In this document: positions 1-9,284 of the stretch, in pieces
Numbering within the stretch: the stretch's first letter is position 1
How the letters are laid out: each line of letters opens with the position of its first letter
Origin: Vibrio algarum
GTDB taxonomy: Bacteria; Pseudomonadota; Gammaproteobacteria; Enterobacterales; Vibrionaceae
Length of the DNA: 64,000 bases
NCBI RefSeq assembly: GCF_028204155.1
Contig: NZ_JAQLOI010000003.1
Coordinates: 434,001 to 498,000 of the forward strand
Direction of reading: 5' to 3'
Notes under the pieces: model-generated
Database searches by the model: none
What the model was told of the DNA's origin: nothing
Seen by the model: the letters and a program-made list of their open reading frames with translations, nothing else
Made by a program: the position numbers and the translations under genes

Positions 1-339
1 GGTTGGTGTTTTGGGTTGAGTACTTCTGATCGCTTTACATATTCGCGTTGTCACATCGGTTACTAAACGCCTAGGTTGACCATAAATGCCCTTAAACGTT
101 AAATTGTGGCCAAGACAAGAAACTACGGCCTCACATCCCCAAACGTACTCCGCTAACTGATCATCCGTTAACTCCAACACGTTCGCATGAACAACCTCAA
201 CATGGTTGCTAGTTGTTATATACAAAGGCAGATTATCTGACGAACGTACAATAATTCGGACCTTTCTATTTTGATTTATTAACTCTTCAACAACCAACCT
301 TCCTGTTGCTCCCGTTGCTCCAAGTACTAGTGTCATCAT
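1..339 (-). CDS. NAD(P)-binding Rossmann protein (NmrA/atypical SDR-like), 5' part only
   Basis: The first 113 codons of a gene that runs out of the window on the left. The start is the first of two adjacent ATG codons. The N-terminus is a beta strand followed by a glycine-rich nucleotide loop, 'VLGATGATGRLV' at residues 5-16, typical of NmrA-like or atypical short-chain dehydrogenase NAD(P)-binding proteins. A second strand 'VRIIVRSS' follows, as expected for a Rossmann fold. The family includes NAD(P)H-sensing regulators and isomerases or reductases, so no substrate can be given. It is transcribed divergently from the LysR gene at 436, which is the usual arrangement for a LysR target. Confidence 0.75.
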   Translation of the reverse strand, partial: MMTLVLGATGATGRLVVEELINQNRKVRIIVRSSDNLPLYITTSNHVEVVHANVLELTDDQLAEYVWGCEAVVSCLGHNLTFKGIYGQPRRLVTDVTTRICKAIRSTQPKTPT

Positions 340-435
340 TCTTTTGTCCTTGCATCTCATATTCCAAGGTTTATGATATACATGTAATTATGATAGGTTA
401 ATTGTCGAAAAAAGCATAAGGGTATACATATTTGC

Positions 436-1344
436 ATGAACTGGAAATCCGTCTGTTTCGATTGGAATCGCACCCGAGCTTTCTTAGTCACAGCGGAAGA
501 AGGAACGCTATCTGCTGCTGCGAACGCTCTTAACATGACACAACCAACCCTTAGTCGGCAGGTCGCTTCTTTAGAGCAAGAAATTGGGGTTAGATTGTTT
601 GAAAGGGCTGGACACAGATTGGAATTGACTTCCAGTGGAATGGAACTTCTACAATTAGCCCGAAAGATGGGTGATGCTGCCAGTGACTTTTCACTTATGG
701 CCAATGGGCAATCACAACAGCTAGAAGGTACGGTAGTGATTTCAGTTTGCGAATTAGACGCAGTGTATCGCCTACCCCGAATCATTGCCAAATTAAGAGA
801 AGAAGAACCCGGTATTACCATAGAGGTTGTGGTGAGCAACAAAGTTAGCGATCTGAATCGAAGGGATGCTGATATCGCCATTAGGAGTTTTTGTCCCACT
901 CAGCCTGACCTAATTGCAAGAAAACTAGGTGAAGAAACAGTATGGTTGTATGGGACCGAAGAATATTTACAACCTTATAACGACATCAACTCGCTTGAAG
1001 ACATTCACAACATACAATTGATAGGTTTCAGTGACAGTAGCAAAATGGTCGACCAACTCAATCAACAGGGTTGGAATCTATCACTAAATAACGTCAAGCT
1101 ATCGACTGACTACCAAATGATGCAAATAAAGCTTTGTAAAGAAAATTTGGGGCTTATTTACCTGACTCAAGATGTAGGTGACCAGGAGCAACATTTAGTA
1201 AAAGCGTTTGAACAATTTGGCCCAGCGATATGTTTACCCGTTTGGGCTGTTTGTCATCAGGAACTTAGAACTAACCGTAGAATTCGCCGCGTATTCGATT
1301 TCGTCTCCGATGAGCTTAAAAAATATTTATCACAGACGATGTGA
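436..1344 (+). CDS. LysR-family transcriptional regulator
   Basis: A 302-residue protein of normal length for the family. Residues about 10-70 form the winged helix-turn-helix ('GTLSAAANALNMTQPTLSRQ' is the recognition region), followed by a periplasmic-binding-protein-like effector domain. The gene is divergent from the Rossmann protein at the left edge, with a 96-bp shared control region, so that gene is the likely target. No clear Shine-Dalgarno sequence stands before the ATG; it is kept because it gives the expected distance to the HTH. The effector is unknown. Confidence 0.85.
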   Translation: MNWKSVCFDWNRTRAFLVTAEEGTLSAAANALNMTQPTLSRQVASLEQEIGVRLFERAGHRLELTSSGMELLQLARKMGDAASDFSLMANGQSQQLEGTVVISVCELDAVYRLPRIIAKLREEEPGITIEVVVSNKVSDLNRRDADIAIRSFCPTQPDLIARKLGEETVWLYGTEEYLQPYNDINSLEDIHNIQLIGFSDSSKMVDQLNQQGWNLSLNNVKLSTDYQMMQIKLCKENLGLIYLTQDVGDQEQHLVKAFEQFGPAICLPVWAVCHQELRTNRRIRRVFDFVSDELKKYLSQTM

Positions 1345-1409
1345 GTATACTTTAGTTTAAATTGGACACATTTCTTAGAATTTATTAGCCACTTTATAAC
1401 CCGAATATC

Positions 1410-1465
1410 TCTTAACTAGCCGTAATATGACACCATGTAACAAAGACGTCAGATTTACGATTTTT
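1410..1465. mobile_element. Very faint IS6-type end relic
   Basis: Within the 249-bp gap after the LysR gene, a stretch beginning 'CTAACTAGCCGTAATATGAC' resembles the region just inside the left end of the IS6-family copies at 3585 and 17360. Similarity fades after about 55 bp and no inverted repeat can be found, so this is only a suggestion of an old insertion. The rest of the gap holds nothing I can identify. Confidence 0.3.
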
Positions 1466-1593
1466 TGCATATGTTCATCTAGAAATTCGGCCATAGCGTT
1501 AGTCCATCTGACCCTACGGTGAGGACTAACGAGGACAAACGCCTTAGCGCTTATCCCGATAGCAGATATGAAATTGGCTCCAAACTAATATAT

Positions 1594-2907
1594 TTAAAGG
1601 AACTCATTCTTTTGCTTAATAGCCGCTTGATAGACGGCTTCAGCAACTCGATCGTGCACCTCCTTATTCAGTGCTGCCGGTACTAATGCCCCATCTTTTG
1701 CAAGTTGAGATAAGGTTTCTGAAACCGCAATTTTCATTGAGTGAGTTATCTTTGACACATCAGCAGCCAGCGTTCCTTTAAATAACCCTGGGAATGCAAG
1801 CATGTTATTGACCACCTTACCGCAAGTAGCGAATGATGCGCCGTGTTCAATCGCTACGTTGGGTTCTATTTCCGGATCAGGGTTACTCAGTGCCATGATA
1901 ATTTGACCTTCTCGTACCATATCTGGCTTAATCAACCCTTTTACACCTGTGGTTGCGACAACCACATCGGCAGTAGCCATAACTTCTTGTAGGCTCATCG
2001 GATTTCCGCCTAGCCCTCTCAGTTTCTTTTGCGCTTCCTGGTCAAGATCACAGCCAACCACATCTTTAACCCCATACTCTAGTAAAAGGTTACAGATACC
2101 CATACCTGCAGCACCAAGTCCAATTTGCCCAAATACTCGGTCTTTTAAGTTAATATTCTGTTGTTTGGTAGCAGATAGTAAAGCGGCCAGTACAACCATT
2201 GCTGTACCATGCTGGTCATCATGAAATACTGGCTTATTTACCCTATCGATGAGCTCTTCTTCAATAGTGAAACATTCAGGTGCTTTAATGTCTTCAAGCA
2301 AGATTGCGCCAAATGATGAAGAAATAGCTTCTACAACTTCAATAATCTTCAGTGGATCTTTTTCTTTCAATAAAATAGGCACACCTGACAGACCGACAAG
2401 CTCAGCTAGGATTGCGGCCTTGCCCTCCATCACAGGTAATCCAGCTTCTGGGCCAATATCCCCTAAACCTAGAATAGCGGTACCATTCGTTACAATCGCT
2501 ACGGTATTTTGCAGGTTGGTAAAGTCTTTTATCTTTTTTGGTGATTCCTGTATCGCTTGACAGACTCGAGCCACACCGGGCGTGTATACGTCTCTCAGTA
2601 TTTCCAACGAATCGATATTAATGGAGGAAACCGTTTTAATTTTGCCATTTTTATGACGATTAAATACGCGATCTGACTTCCCGGTAATCGACGTGTCAGG
2701 CAACAAATTGATTTCATCAAAAAGTTCGTTAATATTTAATGAATCATCATATTCAAGAGTAACTTCCCATATCGTTTCTTTATCTAAACGACGGACAGCA
2801 TTTAACCCTTCGACTGTCGCACCGAAATTACCCACAACGCCCAAAACTTTAGCCATATAACCAGGTTTGTGGGGTGCTTCAACCAATAGAATTTCGACTA
2901 TATGCAT
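1594..2907 (-). CDS. NAD(P)-dependent malic enzyme with N-terminal ACT domain
   Basis: A 437-residue oxaloacetate-decarboxylating malate dehydrogenase converting malate to pyruvate and CO2. Residues 1-80 form an ACT regulatory domain ('VEAPHKPGYMAKVLGVVG'), found in one class of bacterial malic enzymes. The catalytic part shows the 'YTPGVA' motif with Tyr108, the 'EGKAA' lysine at 163, the metal site 'LEDIKAP' (Glu205, Asp206), 'FHDDQHGT' at 229-236 and the dinucleotide loop 'GLGAAGMG' at 263-270. All key residues are present. It is a single-gene unit; the ACT domain suggests control by a small molecule such as an amino acid. NAD versus NADP preference is not decided from sequence. Confidence 0.93.
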   Translation of the reverse strand: MHIVEILLVEAPHKPGYMAKVLGVVGNFGATVEGLNAVRRLDKETIWEVTLEYDDSLNINELFDEINLLPDTSITGKSDRVFNRHKNGKIKTVSSINIDSLEILRDVYTPGVARVCQAIQESPKKIKDFTNLQNTVAIVTNGTAILGLGDIGPEAGLPVMEGKAAILAELVGLSGVPILLKEKDPLKIIEVVEAISSSFGAILLEDIKAPECFTIEEELIDRVNKPVFHDDQHGTAMVVLAALLSATKQQNINLKDRVFGQIGLGAAGMGICNLLLEYGVKDVVGCDLDQEAQKKLRGLGGNPMSLQEVMATADVVVATTGVKGLIKPDMVREGQIIMALSNPDPEIEPNVAIEHGASFATCGKVVNNMLAFPGLFKGTLAADVSKITHSMKIAVSETLSQLAKDGALVPAALNKEVHDRVAEAVYQAAIKQKNEFL

Positions 2908-3200
2908 GATGTTACTCTTGTTATAAATTTGTTATAACACTAACTGGTCAGATGAGGAAATTCAAGTTTAAGTCTTCTGTTTGAGGTGTTGGTGTTATTA
3001 CGAGGTAGCCGTTAATTTATCTAACCAAGCTAATCACAAAATTTAAGAATAATACCAATTCGAAAACGTAAAATTGAATGATAAAATCACCATGCCAACT
3101 TCTGGCAAGTTAATTACATGATGTTGCGGTTCCCTTTAATTCTCTCCCAAACTACCTCACCGGCGCTTGTCTCAGATATTTTCGAATAGGACTCACACCA
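2908..3200. other. Intergenic region, no gene seen
   Basis: AT-rich stretch between the malic enzyme start and the Fur box. It contains no convincing open reading frame on either strand. It must hold the malic enzyme promoter. I see no terminator or repeat that I can support. Confidence 0.5.
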
Positions 3201-3227
3201 CGTCAATGATAATGATTATCATTGACG
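3201..3227. promoter_or_regulatory. Fur box (27-bp near-perfect palindrome)
   Basis: The arms CGTCAATGATAA and TTATCATTGACG flank a short centre and contain the classical Fur consensus GATAATGATWATCATTATC almost completely. It lies 57 bp before the ATG of the small gene at 3284. Placement and quality argue for iron-Fur repression of that gene. The malic enzyme start is nearly 300 bp away on the other side and is a less likely target. Confidence 0.85.
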
Positions 3228-3283
3228 TTTGATGCTTTTTATACGATCATTAATGGCATTATTAATTACTGAGCATCATTTGT

Positions 3284-3547
3284 ATGCAATCAAGCAAACC
3301 TGTTCAAACGATTCAGATAGAGATGAGCATAGAAAAGTTCGAAGAGCTCCTCTATGAAAGGCAATTATGCGCAGCCCACGTGCGTTGCTTAAACTCGCAG
3401 TCAAAGCAGTTAATTAGAGAACTTTGCTTAAAGGCATGTCAAAAGAGCATCTGTTGTGCTGAGTCTGATTCTTCTTGGTTTGAGCATGAATATCGAATTA
3501 AGGTCGATAGCGCAACACTGATAGCGAGCTCGGCAGTACTTTCCTGA
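3284..3547 (+). CDS. Small cysteine-containing protein of unknown function, probably Fur-regulated
   Basis: An 87-residue reading frame directly behind a strong Fur box. I do not recognise a family. It is charged and partly helical, with five cysteines at residues 29, 36, 48, 52 and 57-58 region, and has no signal peptide or membrane segment. A second in-frame ATG at 3323 would shorten it by 13 residues; neither start has a strong Shine-Dalgarno sequence. The Fur box suggests a role under iron starvation, but the two-cysteine pairs of Bfd-type ferredoxins are not matched. It ends 37 bp before the IS copy at 3585. Confidence 0.5.
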   Translation: MQSSKPVQTIQIEMSIEKFEELLYERQLCAAHVRCLNSQSKQLIRELCLKACQKSICCAESDSSWFEHEYRIKVDSATLIASSAVLS

Positions 3548-3584
3548 ACAAAATAACTCACGAAATGTTTCTCATAGTATTCAA

Positions 3585-4379
3585 GGTACTATCAAGTTAA
3601 CTAAATTATGCCGCAGTTTCTCGGCTGGATACCGACTAACTAGCGGTGACTCCAGACCATGTAGCAAAAGCATCCGATCTTCGACTTTAGTAAAATTTGG
3701 CACTACACAAGTGTCTTTGTAAATTAACGACGATATACACTGAAGAAAAATCACTGAGAAAACGCTGCGCATGTGCCCTGCTTTTGAATTTTCGCATTTT
3801 CTGATCTCTCACCCTTGTTGGTTCATGAGAACTTTCACACCGATTATTGTGATACTTGCTGTCGTCGTGAATTGAATCTGGAACGAGTTCCCAGTGAGAT
3901 ACATCACTACTGCACCATCACCTAACCAATGTGGATCTGTCACGATTTCCCAAGGTTTTACGCCTTGATTACTCGTTAATCAACGTTTGAAGAAACGCTT
4001 AGCAACCTTTCCGTCTCTTCTTTTCTGGACGAGAATATCCATAACATCACCATCCTGGTCTATCGCTCAACACAGGTAGTAACGCTCAGCACGAATGTTA
4101 ATATACACCTCATCCATAAACCACGTATCACCAAATCAACCAGGGTTTTTATTGAGACGCTTGTTATAGATACGTCCGAATTTACTGCACCAATACCGAA
4201 TAGTTTCGTCACTTACGGTAATGCCCCGTTCAGCTAGAAGATCCTCTACATCCCTAAAATTCAAGCTAAAACGGTAGTACAACCAGACGGTATGTTGGAT
4301 GATATCAGGGAGAAACCTATCTCTTTTATATATGCTCATATGGAAATACTGCCATAGCATTGGTTAACTTGACAGTACC
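3585..4379 (-). mobile_element. IS6-family element, copy 1 (dead)
   Basis: A 795-bp element bounded by inverted ends: GGTACTATCAAGTTAACTA on the left and, as reverse complement, GGTACTGTCAAGTTAACC on the right. Length and end sequence are as expected for the IS6 family. The 8-bp flanks (GTATTCAA, CTAGTTTA) do not match, so no target duplication remains. The transposase inside is broken by several stops. It separates the Fur-regulated small gene from cdaR. Confidence 0.85.
3590..4351 (-). pseudogene. IS6-family transposase pseudogene (copy 1)
   Basis: Conceptual translation starts 'MSIYKRDRFLPDIIQ' and follows the IS6 transposase: helix-turn-helix region ('FRDVEDLLAERGITVS'), then after an in-frame stop near 4135 'DTWFMDEVYINIR' (first catalytic Asp), 'DQDGDVMDILVQKRRDG', and 'PWEIVTDPHWLGDG' (second catalytic Asp). 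At least four stops or frame breaks and loss of the catalytic-Glu region show it cannot make active transposase. Confidence 0.85.
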
Positions 4380-4400
4380 CTAGTTTAGCTAGAAAGAAGC

Positions 4401-4420
4401 GTCGGTTAACTTGACTGTGC
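4401..4420. mobile_element. Second IS6-type inverted-repeat end, tandem to copy 1
   Basis: GTCGGTTAACTTGACTGTGC lies 21 bp beyond the right end of IS copy 1 and is the same right-end sequence again with three or so changes. It indicates that an older copy once lay beside copy 1 and was mostly deleted, leaving only its end. Confidence 0.6.
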
Positions 4421-5103
4421 ACTCTTATCAGCCGTTAGTGCTTAAATGCTAATAACGAAGAGAGTAACTTTTAGGCACAATTGTGACGCCAGTCATACCA
4501 ATTAGTATCGCATATCTATCTCGATACCCTGAAATTATTAAGAATGGGAAATAAAAAAACAATATATATATCAAAGGTATAATAGGCACCCGTTATTTAA
4601 GGCGTTCTACAATTTAATAGCAATTGATAAGCTTTTGTTTTATTGCACAAAAACACTCCATTTTCCGCAGGAAAATTTGGACTGTCACCTAAAGACTAAC
4701 CATATCAAAGGACATAGAGTACGAACTGCTGACCACATTGGATTGCGCTAACAAAATTTGATTCTTGTTTTCAATAATGCAGTTCCGAAGCACTACAAAA
4801 ATATGCGCGAGAACCACTTATATCGCTAATTAGCCATTAAACTTTGTATAGCTCCGTTCACACTTACAACAAGTGTAATTAATCATCACACGGTTATTAT
4901 TGATTAATTAGTCAGTAACAACCTTCTGTTACTTACCATGCATCTCTCACTGCGTACGGTCAAGACTATAATTTTTCAAATAACGTTAATCTATTTGTTT
5001 AAGCAACAAACACCTAGAACATCTATTTCTCATCGCGAGAATGCTTAGGAAAAAGTTCTGCTTACTATAAAATTAGTTGTATATAAGGTTACGGTAAAAC
5101 ACT
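4421..5103. other. Long leader region upstream of cdaR
   Basis: Nearly 700 bp without a supportable gene. It contains the candidate CdaR operator at 4633-4652 and several AT-rich stretches near 4555-4580. Nothing else is recognisable. The unusual length for a regulator leader is probably due to IS insertion and decay immediately upstream. Confidence 0.5.
4633..4652. promoter_or_regulatory. Candidate CdaR operator upstream of cdaR
   Basis: The reverse complement reads TTTTGTGCAATAAAACAAAA and is identical over 20 bp to a site at 9285-9304 in front of the GntP permease gene. Two exact inverted copies in the two control regions of one glycerate/sugar-diacid island are best explained as binding sites of CdaR. 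It sits about 450 bp before the cdaR start. Confidence 0.65.
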
Positions 5104-6254
5104 ATGATTGAACTTACTCAAATGATTGCTTATCAAATTGTTACCCGAGGAATGCGCATCATTGACCATTCGATAAATGTGATGGATTTGGAAGGTAAAA
5201 TCATTAGCTCTGGTGACCAGAGTCGAATTAATCAACTTCACGAAGGAGCTCTTTTAGCCATCAACAATAATCGTGTTGTGGAGATTGACAAGATTTCAAC
5301 CGAAGTGTTGAAAGGCTCTAAACTAGGAATCAATCTACCTATAATCTTTAAGAATCAGGCCATAGGTGCTGTCGGGATTTCTGGTGAGCCGGATAAAGTA
5401 AGAAAGCATGCTGATTTTATCAAAATGACAGCAGAATTAATCTTGGAACAAATGGCAATGATGTCACAGTTGCAGTGGGATAAACGACATCAAGAAGAAC
5501 TGGTACTTGATCTTATTCGTGGTACTACTCTCAATGAACCTCAACTGCATTCAATAGCCAACCACCTTAATATGGATCTAAGCATACCCCGAGTAGCTAT
5601 TAGTATTAAGATACGTAGTAAGCTTGGAGAAAAAGTCTCGATGGATAGCTTACGTAGTTTGGTAGATTTACTCGAGTACCCGGAACGTGACAACCTAGTA
5701 GCTTTAGTGTCGATGACAAATCCTGAAGTGGTGGTTCTAAAACCCATTCACATGAGTAAAAACGACTGGAATAAAGGTCCAGAAAAAAGAGCATCGCCAA
5801 ATTGATGAAGCGTATCACTCATGAAAGTATCTTCAGCCTTCAAATAGCTGTTGGTGGCTACTTTCCTGGAATTTCAGGTATTTGCTGTTCATATGAAACC
5901 GCGAAAGCCACGATGGGGGTTGCCGATATTTCTCACAGTGATGTTCTATTCTACGATGACTATGTTATTCCGGTACTGATTTCTGACGTTAAACGAGACT
6001 CTTGGAAACATGCTCAGCTCACCTCTCCGAGTAAGTCACTTAAAGATAAGGATAAAAAAGGCGTGCTGATAAAAACGCTCAAAGTGTTTTTTGAGCATAA
6101 TTGCGACCAAAGCCTCACATGTGAAGCCCTTCATATCCATCGCAACACCCTCCGCTATCGTATCGATAAGATACAAGAAGAAACCAACCTGAACATCAAT
6201 AACATAAATGATAAAATTCGCCTTTATCTCTCGCTTCTATACATGGAAAGCTGA
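5104..6254 (+). pseudogene. cdaR: Sugar diacid regulator CdaR, broken by one missing A
   Basis: CdaR activates genes for glucarate, galactarate and glycerate use. Two overlapping reading frames, 5104-5805 and 5802-6254, together give the whole protein. The N-terminal part has the sugar-diacid recognition domain (residues 1-135, 'MIAYQIVTRGMRIIDHSINV'), the C-terminal part the PucR/CdaR helix-turn-helix ('CEALHIHRNTLRYRIDKIQE'). The frames join at the A6 run 5783-5788; a seventh A gives one frame of 383 residues, close to the 385 of E. coli CdaR. No residue is otherwise missing. Either the gene is truly inactive or the base is a sequencing undercall. Neighbouring glycerate kinase and GntP permease are the expected targets. 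Confidence 0.88.
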
Positions 6255-6274
6255 TACCTATTAGTTTTAGCGAT

Positions 6275-6472
6275 CTAACTAATGCGTTTTGTAATGACAG
6301 TAGGCGAAATAACCTTGTTACTATTACTTCCGCACAAGTCATATGTACATTTGGCTGATTCATTTATTGCAACAACAGTCATACTTATTTCAGCAACATG
6401 CATTTGAGTTTCCGCTTTCGCTATGGTGGCAATTTGACTATTCATATCCGGGTTCGCTCTAATAGAAAACAA
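6275..6472 (-). pseudogene. Fragment of a methyl-accepting chemotaxis protein C-terminus
   Basis: A 65-codon frame without start context whose translation 'MNSQIATIAKAETQMHVAEI' followed by 'SMTVVAINESAKCTYD' mimics the conserved end of MCP signalling domains (pattern IATAAEEQ..VAEEISRNVVAINE..). Several conserved positions are replaced. It looks like a decaying remnant of a longer chemoreceptor gene; nothing upstream of it on the minus strand continues the similarity clearly. It is the only recognisable content of the 500-bp gap besides the terminator at 6706. Confidence 0.5.
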
Positions 6473-6705
6473 TATCTCTAGATATTGTTAATAGCTGCAA
6501 GTGGAGTGGGAGAGTTTTAGATGAGATTATCCTGATGTGGCTATTTTCAGTAAGCAATACTGACGCGCCTTAATACTTTTTCAGATATTTAGCAGTCTTG
6601 ACCTCTTTAACTGCTGCTTTAATCCAGACCGCTCAGATAGGCTTTTACTATAACTACTTTCATGCACATAGTAGGAACCTATAAATACAGAATCAGATGT
6701 AAAAT

Positions 6706-6739
6706 CAAGTCGAGTCACGATACAAGATGCCTCGACTTG
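6706..6739 (-). terminator. Rho-independent terminator of the glycerate operon
   Basis: Stem CAAGTCGAG / CTCGACTTG (6706-6714 with 6731-6739), 16-nt loop, followed on the minus strand by GATTTTA. It lies 27 bp after the glycerate kinase stop codon. Confidence 0.65.
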
Positions 6740-6765
6740 TTGTTAAAAGTAAACTGTCTAGTTGA

Positions 6766-7899
6766 TTACTTATTCAGTGAATAAGCAGCGGCAACATTGC
6801 GAGCAGTTAGCTCCACATTGATCGCGGCTTCTTTTAAGGCTGTAGGTAGATCAACCGCTCGAGGTGTAATACTAAATACTGCATCTATGCCATATTCATG
6901 AACTACGCTACAGTCTGGGGACAGACAACCAGCGATACCAATTACAGGAACATTGAACTTCTTGGCAGTGCGAGCTACACCGATTGGCGTTTTCCCATGG
7001 ATAGTCTGACTATCGATACGACCTTCTCCAGTGATGACCAGGTCTGCATCCGAAACCGCAGAGGCCAAATCAACCGCATCCATCACAATTTCTATCCCTG
7101 GTCTCAATGAAGCTTTCAACAAGCCAAGCAAAGCTGCTCCGAGGCCTCCCGCGGCTCCAGCCCCAGGAGCATTCTTGATATCCATTCCTACTTGCTGTTT
7201 AATCACTTCGGCATAATGCGCTAGATTATTATCCAAAGCTTCTACCATACCTGGTGTCGCACCTTTCTGTGGCCCAAAAACATGGGAGGCCCCTAGAGGA
7301 CCGCATAATGGGTTATCTACGTCACAAGCCACTTCCAGCTTTACTTCTGTCAAACGTGGGTCCATATCGGACATGTCAATAGTTGCAAGGTTGTTCAAAG
7401 CCCCGCCTCCATAACCCAATGGCTGACCTTTGCGGTCTAACATCTTGATTCCCAAAGCCTGAGCCATACCGAGGCCACCGTCATTGGTCGCACTGCCACC
7501 AATACCGATAATTATATGCTTCACACCTCGATCCAATACCGCCTTAATTAGTTCTCCGGTACCATAAGTAGTCGTTATTAACGGATTACGCTTTTCTTGC
7601 TCAACAAGTTGGATACCTGATGCTGCAGCCATCTCTATCACAGCGGTTTCACCATCCCCCATTAGTCCGTAAAACCCTTCCACTTGATTTCCAAGCGGAG
7701 CTGTAACAGTTTGTTTTACTATTTTCCCACCGCTCGCATCTACCAACGATTGCACCGTACCCTCACCACCATCAGCCATCGGCAGTTTCAAGTATTTCGC
7801 ATCCGGCAACACACTGCGGAAACCTTTTTCAATAACTTCAGCCACTTCCAATGCTGTCAGACTTTCTTTAAATGAGTCAGGAGCAATTACAATTTTCAT
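6766..7899 (-). CDS. garK: Glycerate kinase (GarK/GlxK type)
   Basis: A 377-residue type-1 glycerate kinase that phosphorylates D-glycerate with ATP (2-phosphoglycerate in the GarK branch). Hallmarks are 'IAPDSFKESLTA' at the N-terminus, 'MADGGEGTVQSLVDA', 'GIGGSATNDGG', 'CDVDNPLCGP' and 'VITGEGRIDSQT'. Length matches E. coli GarK (about 380). Two ATG codons lie close together; AAGGA abuts the first, so the second, at 7899, has the better spacing. It follows the GntP permease with only a few bases between, so the two are one operon: uptake then phosphorylation. Probably controlled by CdaR. Confidence 0.93.
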   Translation of the reverse strand: MKIVIAPDSFKESLTALEVAEVIEKGFRSVLPDAKYLKLPMADGGEGTVQSLVDASGGKIVKQTVTAPLGNQVEGFYGLMGDGETAVIEMAAASGIQLVEQEKRNPLITTTYGTGELIKAVLDRGVKHIIIGIGGSATNDGGLGMAQALGIKMLDRKGQPLGYGGGALNNLATIDMSDMDPRLTEVKLEVACDVDNPLCGPLGASHVFGPQKGATPGMVEALDNNLAHYAEVIKQQVGMDIKNAPGAGAAGGLGAALLGLLKASLRPGIEIVMDAVDLASAVSDADLVITGEGRIDSQTIHGKTPIGVARTAKKFNVPVIGIAGCLSPDCSVVHEYGIDAVFSITPRAVDLPTALKEAAINVELTARNVAAAYSLNK

Positions 7900-7908
7900 T
7901 TTCATTCC

Positions 7909-9174
7909 TTATACCATAAAACCAAATACACCAAACATCAGAGTAGAAGCGACCGCAATAACTAGACCAACCGCTGACTCGTAGGGAACAACCTTTAGAC
8001 GTTCACGAATATCCATATGCAGAGCACCACCAGTGGCGTGGAAGAAGCTGCCATGAGGCATATGATCAAGTACTGTCGCACCGGAATGAATCATTGCTGC
8101 CCCAGCAAGCGCAGGTACACCAAGTTCTAGTATTGTTCCACCAAACACGCCAGACGCTACAGCTGTGCCCGCAGTGGTAGAAGCGGTTGCCAATGACATT
8201 AGTGCCCCAGAAATTGGAGCTAGTAGAAAAGAAGGAAGACCAGATGCTGTGAGTACATCAATTAAGCCACCTTTCAATCCAGAGTTAGCGATGATGCCTG
8301 CAAGAGTACCTGTGCCCAAGAGCATTACCGCAACAGGTGCCATACGCCCTAACCCCGAAATTGCAAAACTGTTTACATCTTTAAATCGGCCCATAACAAC
8401 AGTACCAATCAAACCACCAAGAGGAAGTGCAATTAAGGGATCCACATTGATACCAGCAATTGGGCGAAGAGCAAGAAGAGCAATAGCAACCAGAGGGGCA
8501 GACAGTGCGGCGCCAAAGGATGGTAACTTGGAATAGTCAACTTTCATTACTTCGCTATCTGAAACTTTCGAACCTTTGTTTACTAACCTCTTCGCGATAA
8601 AGTACGCAAAAACCAACCCAATTAAACCAGGAACAACACCAGCAGCCATCACTGAGGTTAGGGGCACATCAAAAGCATCAGAAGCAGCAATAGCATTTGG
8701 ATTTGGTGACATGACATTACCAGCCTTACCACCACCGACCATTGCCAGAAGAATAGCAGTCTTTGATATGTCAGCACGTCGAGCAACAGCTAGCGCGATT
8801 GGTGATACTGTAATAACAGCAACATCAACAAACACACCAACTGCCGTCAGAATCATTGTTGCGATAGCCAAAGCAAGCAAGGCGCGAGTTTCACCGACTT
8901 TCTTAACAATACTTTCTGCTATAGAGGTTGCCGCACCAGATTCGATCAACACTCCTGCTAACACGCCAGCAGCTAAAATCCTCAGAACTGCAGTCGTGAT
9001 ACCCTGAGCGCCGCCAATCATCAAGGAGACCGTATCTGTCAGAGATACACCACCAACAACACCACCGACTAAGGCACCAATTATCATACCGTAAGCAGGT
9101 GGCACTTTTTTGAGTATAAGGGTGATAGCAACAACTAATGCAGCTAGGGCCCCAAGGGTAGATACTTCTATCAT
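7909..9174 (-). CDS. GntP-family permease, probably glycerate/sugar-acid importer
   Basis: A 421-residue integral membrane protein with about 12 hydrophobic segments, beginning 'MIEVSTLGALAALVVAITL'. Glycine-rich helices such as 'GMIIGALVGGVVGGVSL' and 'MVGGGKAGNVMSPNPNAIA' fit the GntP/gluconate:H+ symporter family. A longer frame opens at 9219, but the ATG at 9174 has AGGAAA before it and matches the family start. Co-transcription with glycerate kinase suggests glycerate or a related small hydroxyacid as substrate; the family alone does not fix it. Confidence 0.85.
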   Translation of the reverse strand: MIEVSTLGALAALVVAITLILKKVPPAYGMIIGALVGGVVGGVSLTDTVSLMIGGAQGITTAVLRILAAGVLAGVLIESGAATSIAESIVKKVGETRALLALAIATMILTAVGVFVDVAVITVSPIALAVARRADISKTAILLAMVGGGKAGNVMSPNPNAIAASDAFDVPLTSVMAAGVVPGLIGLVFAYFIAKRLVNKGSKVSDSEVMKVDYSKLPSFGAALSAPLVAIALLALRPIAGINVDPLIALPLGGLIGTVVMGRFKDVNSFAISGLGRMAPVAVMLLGTGTLAGIIANSGLKGGLIDVLTASGLPSFLLAPISGALMSLATASTTAGTAVASGVFGGTILELGVPALAGAAMIHSGATVLDHMPHGSFFHATGGALHMDIRERLKVVPYESAVGLVIAVASTLMFGVFGFMV

Positions 9175-9284
9175 CGTTTTTTTCCTATTATAGTTTTGTG
9201 TAATAAACGATGTAGACACTATGGCTTTTTCGATGTTGAGTCTTTAGGTAACCACCCAGATTTTAGGCCACAAAAGACGATAAA

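Noticed and set aside
1949..2560. Plus-strand frames opposite the malic enzyme
   Set aside because: Antisense shadows; low-complexity serine/proline-rich composition typical of reverse reading.
3581..3772. Minus-strand 63-codon frame at the left of IS copy 1
   Set aside because: It is the C-terminal part of the broken transposase, already covered by the pseudogene entry.
4760..4870. Possible transposase-like fragment upstream of cdaR ('NAVPKHYKNMRENHLY')
   Set aside because: Too short and no second motif to support it.
8165..9007. Long plus-strand reading frames opposite the GntP permease gene
   Set aside because: They are antisense shadows of a well-supported membrane protein with no start signals or family likeness.
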